A stretch of DNA of 10,389 nucleotides. Source: Gammaproteobacteria bacterium. GTDB taxonomy: Bacteria; Pseudomonadota; Gammaproteobacteria; Eutrophobiales; Eutrophobiaceae. Where the stretch lies: the NCBI GenBank assembly GCA_014239225.1, contig JAAZZI010000018.1, positions 1 through 10,389 on the forward strand, read 5' to 3'. This document shows, piece after piece, positions 7,192 to 10,389 of this stretch. The notes under the pieces are model-generated. The model ran no database searches and was not told the origin of the DNA. It was given only the letters and a program-made list of their open reading frames with translations. How positions within the stretch are numbered: position 1 is the stretch's first letter; each line of letters starts with the position of its first letter. The position numbers and the translations under genes are program-made.

Positions 7192-7983
7192 ATGACAAAC
7201 TCTCATACGGATAAATTTACAATAGCAGGTTCTAAATATTCCTCTAGATTACTAGTCGGTACCGGAAAGTATAAAAATTCAGAAGAAACAAAATCTGCTA
7301 TCGATAAAAGCGGTGCCGAAATTGTAACTGTGGCGATTAGACGTACTAATCTTGGTCAAGAAAAAAATGAACCAAATCTGCTTGATATAATTCCGCCTGA
7401 TAAATATACAATCCTGCCTAACACCGCAGGTTGCTACGATGCTGCTTCTGCAGTCAGAACTTGTCAGTTGGCCAGAGAATTATTAAATGGCCATGACTTA
7501 GTCAAACTTGAAGTGTTGGCCGATGAAAAAACACTTTTCCCCAACATCACACAAACTTTAGATGCCGCGAAAGAACTTATAGATGATAATTTTAAAGTTA
7601 TGGTCTACACCACCGACGACCCAATTATCGCTAAGCGTTTAGAAGAGATTGGTTGTGTTGCCGTTATGCCGCTCGCGGCACCAATTGGTTCCGGCCTGGG
7701 TATTCAGAATCCCTATAATATTCGCACTATAGTTGAAAATGCATCAGTACCAATAATTGTAGATGCGGGTGTAGGTACAGCATCAGATGCATCAATCGCT
7801 ATGGAACTTGGGTGCGATGGTGTGCTAATGAATACAGCTATTGCGGAAGCTAAAAATCCAGTACTAATGGCAAGCGCAATGAAAAAGGCAATTCAAGCAG
7901 GAAGAGAGGCATATCTTGCTGGACGCATGCCAAAACGCGCCTATGCTAGCGCTTCTTCACCAATTGATGGCCGTTTTTTTTAA
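7192..7983 (+). CDS. thiG: Thiazole synthase ThiG
   Basis: ThiG condenses 1-deoxy-D-xylulose 5-phosphate, dehydroglycine and ThiS-thiocarboxylate sulfur into the thiazole phosphate precursor of thiamin. The 263-residue TIM-barrel protein is full length. It has LLVGTGKYKN near the N-terminus (20-29), the Schiff-base Lys105 and Glu107 in LVKLEVL, Asp191 in IIVDAGVGTASDA, and phosphate-binding segments PIGSGLG (164-170) and VLMNTAIAEAKNP (211-223). It ends in the usual ASSPIDG. The gene lies 29 bp after thiS and 30 bp before trmB; the thiS-thiG-trmB order also occurs in pseudomonads. The source of dehydroglycine (ThiO or ThiH) is not in this window. Confidence 0.97.
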   Translation: MTNSHTDKFTIAGSKYSSRLLVGTGKYKNSEETKSAIDKSGAEIVTVAIRRTNLGQEKNEPNLLDIIPPDKYTILPNTAGCYDAASAVRTCQLARELLNGHDLVKLEVLADEKTLFPNITQTLDAAKELIDDNFKVMVYTTDDPIIAKRLEEIGCVAVMPLAAPIGSGLGIQNPYNIRTIVENASVPIIVDAGVGTASDASIAMELGCDGVLMNTAIAEAKNPVLMASAMKKAIQAGREAYLAGRMPKRAYASASSPIDGRFF

Positions 7984-8013
7984 TCTATTTTTCACGCCAC
8001 CCGAGTAAGAATA

Positions 8014-8712
8014 TTGATTTTCTTAAAAAATAATATAACAAGCACAAGACCAATAAGAAGCTATGTAAAGCGAGAGGGACGACTCACAAAATCACAGCTC
8101 CATGGTTTAAATAATTACTGGATTAAATATGGGCTTGAATACAATCCTAAAATAATTAATTTTGAAAAAATTTTTAAAAGGCATAGTCCTATAATTTTGG
8201 ATATTGGTGTTGGGGCAGGAGAATCAACTATTAATCATGCAAAATTACATCCGGAAAATAATTATTTAGCAGTTGAAGTACATCGACCAGGAATAGGACA
8301 ATTATTAAATAAAATAGAATCTGCCGCTCTAAAGAATATAAAAATTATTCAATATGATGTAATGGATATTCTTAACAAACAAATACCCAATCGTTCTTTA
8401 AGTCAGGTCTTTATCTTCTTCCCCGACCCATGGCCTAAAAAAAGGCACCACAAACGTCGTCTTGTTAACCAAAAACTAATAAAACTTCTAAAAGAAAAAC
8501 TTGTTGCCCATGGTCGCTTACATATTGCAACCGACTGGGAAGATTATGCAGAATATATTGGCGAGCTTGCTAATAATGATTCGGGGTTAATTAATCTAGC
8601 TGGTGAAAATAATTTTTCGCCAAGACCTCTTTGGAGAACTGAAACACGCTATGAATGCCGAGGTAAAAAATTAGAACATAAAGTTTGGGACTTTTGTTAT
8701 GGCTTAAAATGA
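8014..8712 (+). CDS. trmB: tRNA (guanine-N7-)-methyltransferase TrmB
   Basis: TrmB uses S-adenosylmethionine to make m7G46 in the tRNA variable loop. The 232-residue protein shows the family N-terminal signature IRSYVKREGRLTKSQ (14-28), the SAM-binding glycine motif ILDIGVGAGEST (61-72), VEVHRPGIG (87-95), the catalytic and tRNA-binding FPDPWPKKRHHKRR (136-149), ATDWEDYAEYI (172-182) and the C-terminal block RTETRYECRG (208-217). The start is taken as TTG at 8014, preceded by GAG/TAAGA about 5-8 bases upstream; no in-frame ATG lies before the conserved N-terminal signature. It ends 4 bp from the stop of the convergent HAD gene. Confidence 0.95.
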   Translation: MIFLKNNITSTRPIRSYVKREGRLTKSQLHGLNNYWIKYGLEYNPKIINFEKIFKRHSPIILDIGVGAGESTINHAKLHPENNYLAVEVHRPGIGQLLNKIESAALKNIKIIQYDVMDILNKQIPNRSLSQVFIFFPDPWPKKRHHKRRLVNQKLIKLLKEKLVAHGRLHIATDWEDYAEYIGELANNDSGLINLAGENNFSPRPLWRTETRYECRGKKLEHKVWDFCYGLK

Positions 8713-8720
8713 AATTTTAA
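8704..8720. repeat. Short AT-only inverted repeat across the trmB/HAD stop codons
   Basis: TTAAAA (8704-8709) and TTTTAA (8715-8720) form a perfect 6-bp inverted repeat with a 5-base loop covering both convergent stop codons. The stem contains no G or C, so it would be a weak bidirectional terminator at best. It is the only candidate for transcript ending in the 4-bp gap between these genes. Confidence 0.25.
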
Positions 8721-9376
8721 AAAACAATCCCATCAAAAGAATAAACTGCCTCAAATTCTTCCGAATTTTGATTTGGTTTCTGGCTATTAGGTTTTACCAC
8801 TGTCAAAAGATGTTTAATTCCAAATTCTCTAGCAGTTCTCAATACAGTCAAATTATCATCAATTAGTAAGGTTTTATTTTCATCAAATGGAACTTTAGAT
8901 TTTAATTTTTCCCAAAAAGCATTTTCTTCTTTTGCGTGACCAATTGAATGAGAACTAATTATCTCACCAAAAAAAGTATCAATTCCTGTTTCTTCAGTTT
9001 TCATTTTAATCAGTTTCTCATGCGCATTGGTAACCATTATTAGTGAAAGATCTGAATCATTTAAACGCCGTAAGAAAGACTCTGCGTGGGGCCTGTATTT
9101 GATTAGATGTCGAACATCAGCTTTTAATGCAAATACATCAAAATTTAGTTTTTGAGTCCAAAAATCAAGACAATACCAAGAAAGTGTCCCTAATTCCTTT
9201 TCATACCAATCTAGTAACTTAATCTTTGCTTCCTGAGTACTCATATTATTCTTTTTGGCCCATTGTTCGGGTAAATATTCCTGCCAAAAATAATAATCGA
9301 AATACAAATCGAGCAGTGTGCCGTCCATATCAAATAGCACGGTTTTTATCTCTTTCCAGTTAATTATAGGTTCCAT
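8717..9376 (-). CDS. yrfG: HAD-family hydrolase, YrfG-type GMP/IMP nucleotidase
   Basis: The protein has 219 residues from the chosen start. Haloacid dehalogenase motifs are clear: motif I FDMDGTLLDL with nucleophile Asp16 and acid/base Asp18, motif II IMVTNAH, the conserved Lys in GHAKEEN, and motif IV TLLIDDN. The segments DYYFWQEYLPEQW and LSWYCLDFW closely resemble E. coli YrfG (DNYFWQKLVPETW and LNWYCLDYW), a 5'-nucleotidase acting on GMP and IMP. I chose the ATG at 9374-9376 because the distance from it to motif I equals that in YrfG and a GGA lies just upstream; an ATG at 9389-9391 would add five residues but lacks a Shine-Dalgarno site. The gene is divergent from cysQ. In enterobacteria yrfG, nudE and cysQ-like genes are linked, so the pairing supports the assignment; nudE is absent here. 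Confidence 0.88.
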   Translation of the reverse strand: MEPIINWKEIKTVLFDMDGTLLDLYFDYYFWQEYLPEQWAKKNNMSTQEAKIKLLDWYEKELGTLSWYCLDFWTQKLNFDVFALKADVRHLIKYRPHAESFLRRLNDSDLSLIMVTNAHEKLIKMKTEETGIDTFFGEIISSHSIGHAKEENAFWEKLKSKVPFDENKTLLIDDNLTVLRTAREFGIKHLLTVVKPNSQKPNQNSEEFEAVYSFDGIVF

Positions 9377-9436
9377 GTTGTCCAAAGACATATAAAATAG
9401 ATTTTAATTAATGTTTAGGATAACAAAGCCAAACAA

Positions 9437-10246
9437 ATGAATAAAATAGATCATAATAATTTACCTGAGTTACTATCAAAGGTAGATAAAATAGCTCGTA
9501 AGGCTGGCAGAAAAATCTTAGAAATTTATGAAACAGATTTCTCTGTTACTAATAAAGAAGACAATTCACCGCTAACAGCAGCAGATACCGCCGCACATAA
9601 AATAATTTGCCATTGTCTTTCAATGCTTACCCCAACCATACCGATTCTATCAGAAGAATCTTCACATATTGATTTTTCTGAAAGAAATAAATGGTCGCAA
9701 TATTGGCTCGTTGACCCGCTTGATGGAACACGTGAGTTTATTAAAAAAAATGGCGAATTCTCGGTCAATATAGCGCTAATCGATGGAAATCAATCTGTAT
9801 TAGGAGTCGTTTATATCCCCGTGATCGATACAAGTTATATAGCAACCACAGATTATGGCGCCTATAAATGTTATGAAAAAAATAAAAGAAGAATGTCCGT
9901 TAGAAAAACAAATAAAAATGATATTATGGTTGCTGGTAGTCGTTCTCATGGGAATGAAAAACAAAGATCTTTCATTTCTAATTTGAAAAATGCAACAATT
10001 TTATCAATTGGCAGTTCACAAAAGTTCTGTCTTGTTGCAGAAGGTAAAGCTGACATATATCCACGGTTTGGCCCTACTTCTGAATGGGATACAGCTGCAG
10101 CTCAATGTGTCGTTGAAGAATCCGGCGGGAGTGTTGTCGATGAAAATTTTAATCCAATTAAATATAATACAAAGGATTCATTAATTAATCCTTCGTTTTT
10201 TGTTATCGCTGATATGAATTTCAATTGGAGTCAATTTATTAATTAA
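9437..10246 (+). CDS. cysQ: 3'(2'),5'-bisphosphate nucleotidase CysQ
   Basis: CysQ removes the 3'-phosphate from adenosine 3',5'-bisphosphate (PAP), the by-product of PAPS-dependent sulfation and sulfate reduction, preventing its toxic build-up. The 269-residue protein belongs to the inositol monophosphatase-like, Mg-dependent, lithium-sensitive superfamily. Metal-binding motifs are present: ILSEES (70-75), the signature DPLDGTREF (93-101) and EWDTAAAQCVVEESGG (216-231). SPLTAADTAAH (44-54) and the CysQ-type AEGKADIYPRFGPTSEW (201-217) distinguish it from SuhB-like inositol phosphatases. The start is the first in-frame ATG after the divergent HAD gene. An AGGA at 9417-9420 is too far upstream to be a normal ribosome-binding site. 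Confidence 0.95.
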   Translation: MNKIDHNNLPELLSKVDKIARKAGRKILEIYETDFSVTNKEDNSPLTAADTAAHKIICHCLSMLTPTIPILSEESSHIDFSERNKWSQYWLVDPLDGTREFIKKNGEFSVNIALIDGNQSVLGVVYIPVIDTSYIATTDYGAYKCYEKNKRRMSVRKTNKNDIMVAGSRSHGNEKQRSFISNLKNATILSIGSSQKFCLVAEGKADIYPRFGPTSEWDTAAAQCVVEESGGSVVDENFNPIKYNTKDSLINPSFFVIADMNFNWSQFIN

Positions 10247-10266
10247 TAAAAAATTATTTTACTTAA

Positions 10267-10389
10267 ATGAAAATTAAAATTTTAATTATTGAAACTTTCA
10301 TGCTACTTATGTATTTACCTGTAAATGCAGATATGATGTATACCGCTGAAGTAACCGCGAGTTCATTAAATATTAGATCTATCCCTAGT
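10267..10389 (+). CDS. Exported SH3-like (SH3b) protein, 5' part only
   Basis: Forty-one codons are open from ATG at 10267 to the window end. The start MKIKILIIETFMLLMYLPVN has a basic first residue pair and a hydrophobic core followed by NA-D, consistent with a signal peptide cleaved near residue 21. The next segment, YTAEVTASSLNIRSIPS, matches the opening of bacterial SH3 (SH3_3) domains, usually AxVTAxxLNVRSGPS. Such domains commonly bind cell-wall components in exported proteins. The rest of the protein, and any catalytic domain, lies beyond the window. It begins 20 bp after cysQ with no visible terminator between. Confidence 0.7.
   Translation, partial: MKIKILIIETFMLLMYLPVNADMMYTAEVTASSLNIRSIPS

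Noticed and set aside
1..10389. CRISPR arrays, tRNA or rRNA genes, insertion sequences, toxin-antitoxin or phage genes
   Set aside because: No periodic repeats, cloverleaf-like sequences, transposase motifs or terminal repeats were seen on either strand.

Overview
The window is an AT-rich (about one third G+C by eye), gene-dense stretch of bacterial chromosome. Gene content and order (priA, argS and an FtsN-like SPOR gene; thiS-thiG-trmB; a YrfG-type HAD gene next to cysQ) point to a gammaproteobacterium. The low G+C, short spacers and weak Shine-Dalgarno sites suggest a streamlined marine or host-associated lineage, but this is inference and I cannot name a species.

Layout. Positions 1-200 hold an unidentified minus-strand open frame (41-223) that looks like the C-terminal tail of a protein and abuts the start of priA. 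Positions 196-2356 encode PriA on the plus strand, but the first dozen or so codons including the start are missing and a +1 frameshift lies near 934-942. An exported rhodanese-like protein (2368-3027) follows, then argS (3102-4850, TTG start), overlapping by one base a membrane-anchored SPOR-domain protein (4850-5425). A 198-bp spacer precedes a second plus-strand cluster: a stand-alone CheY-like receiver whose phospho-acceptor Asp is Asn, a metallo-beta-lactamase-fold hydrolase, thiS, thiG and trmB. trmB converges, with a 4-bp gap, on a minus-strand HAD nucleotidase-like gene, which diverges across about 60 bp from cysQ. The window ends inside an exported SH3-like protein.

How the genes fit together. 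Most are housekeeping: replication restart (PriA), arginyl-tRNA charging (ArgS), septal peptidoglycan binding (SPOR protein), synthesis of the thiamin thiazole ring (ThiS sulfur carrier and ThiG synthase), tRNA m7G46 methylation (TrmB) and removal of PAP from sulfate assimilation or related metabolism (CysQ). The accessory element is the receiver/MBL pair at 5624-6955, which sits directly upstream of thiS with gaps of 45 and 9 bp and could be co-transcribed with it. The most notable observations are the receiver without its phosphorylatable aspartate beside a metallohydrolase, and the double lesion in the normally near-essential priA, which may be real decay, a rearrangement or a sequencing/assembly error. 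I see no tRNA, rRNA, CRISPR array or complete mobile element.
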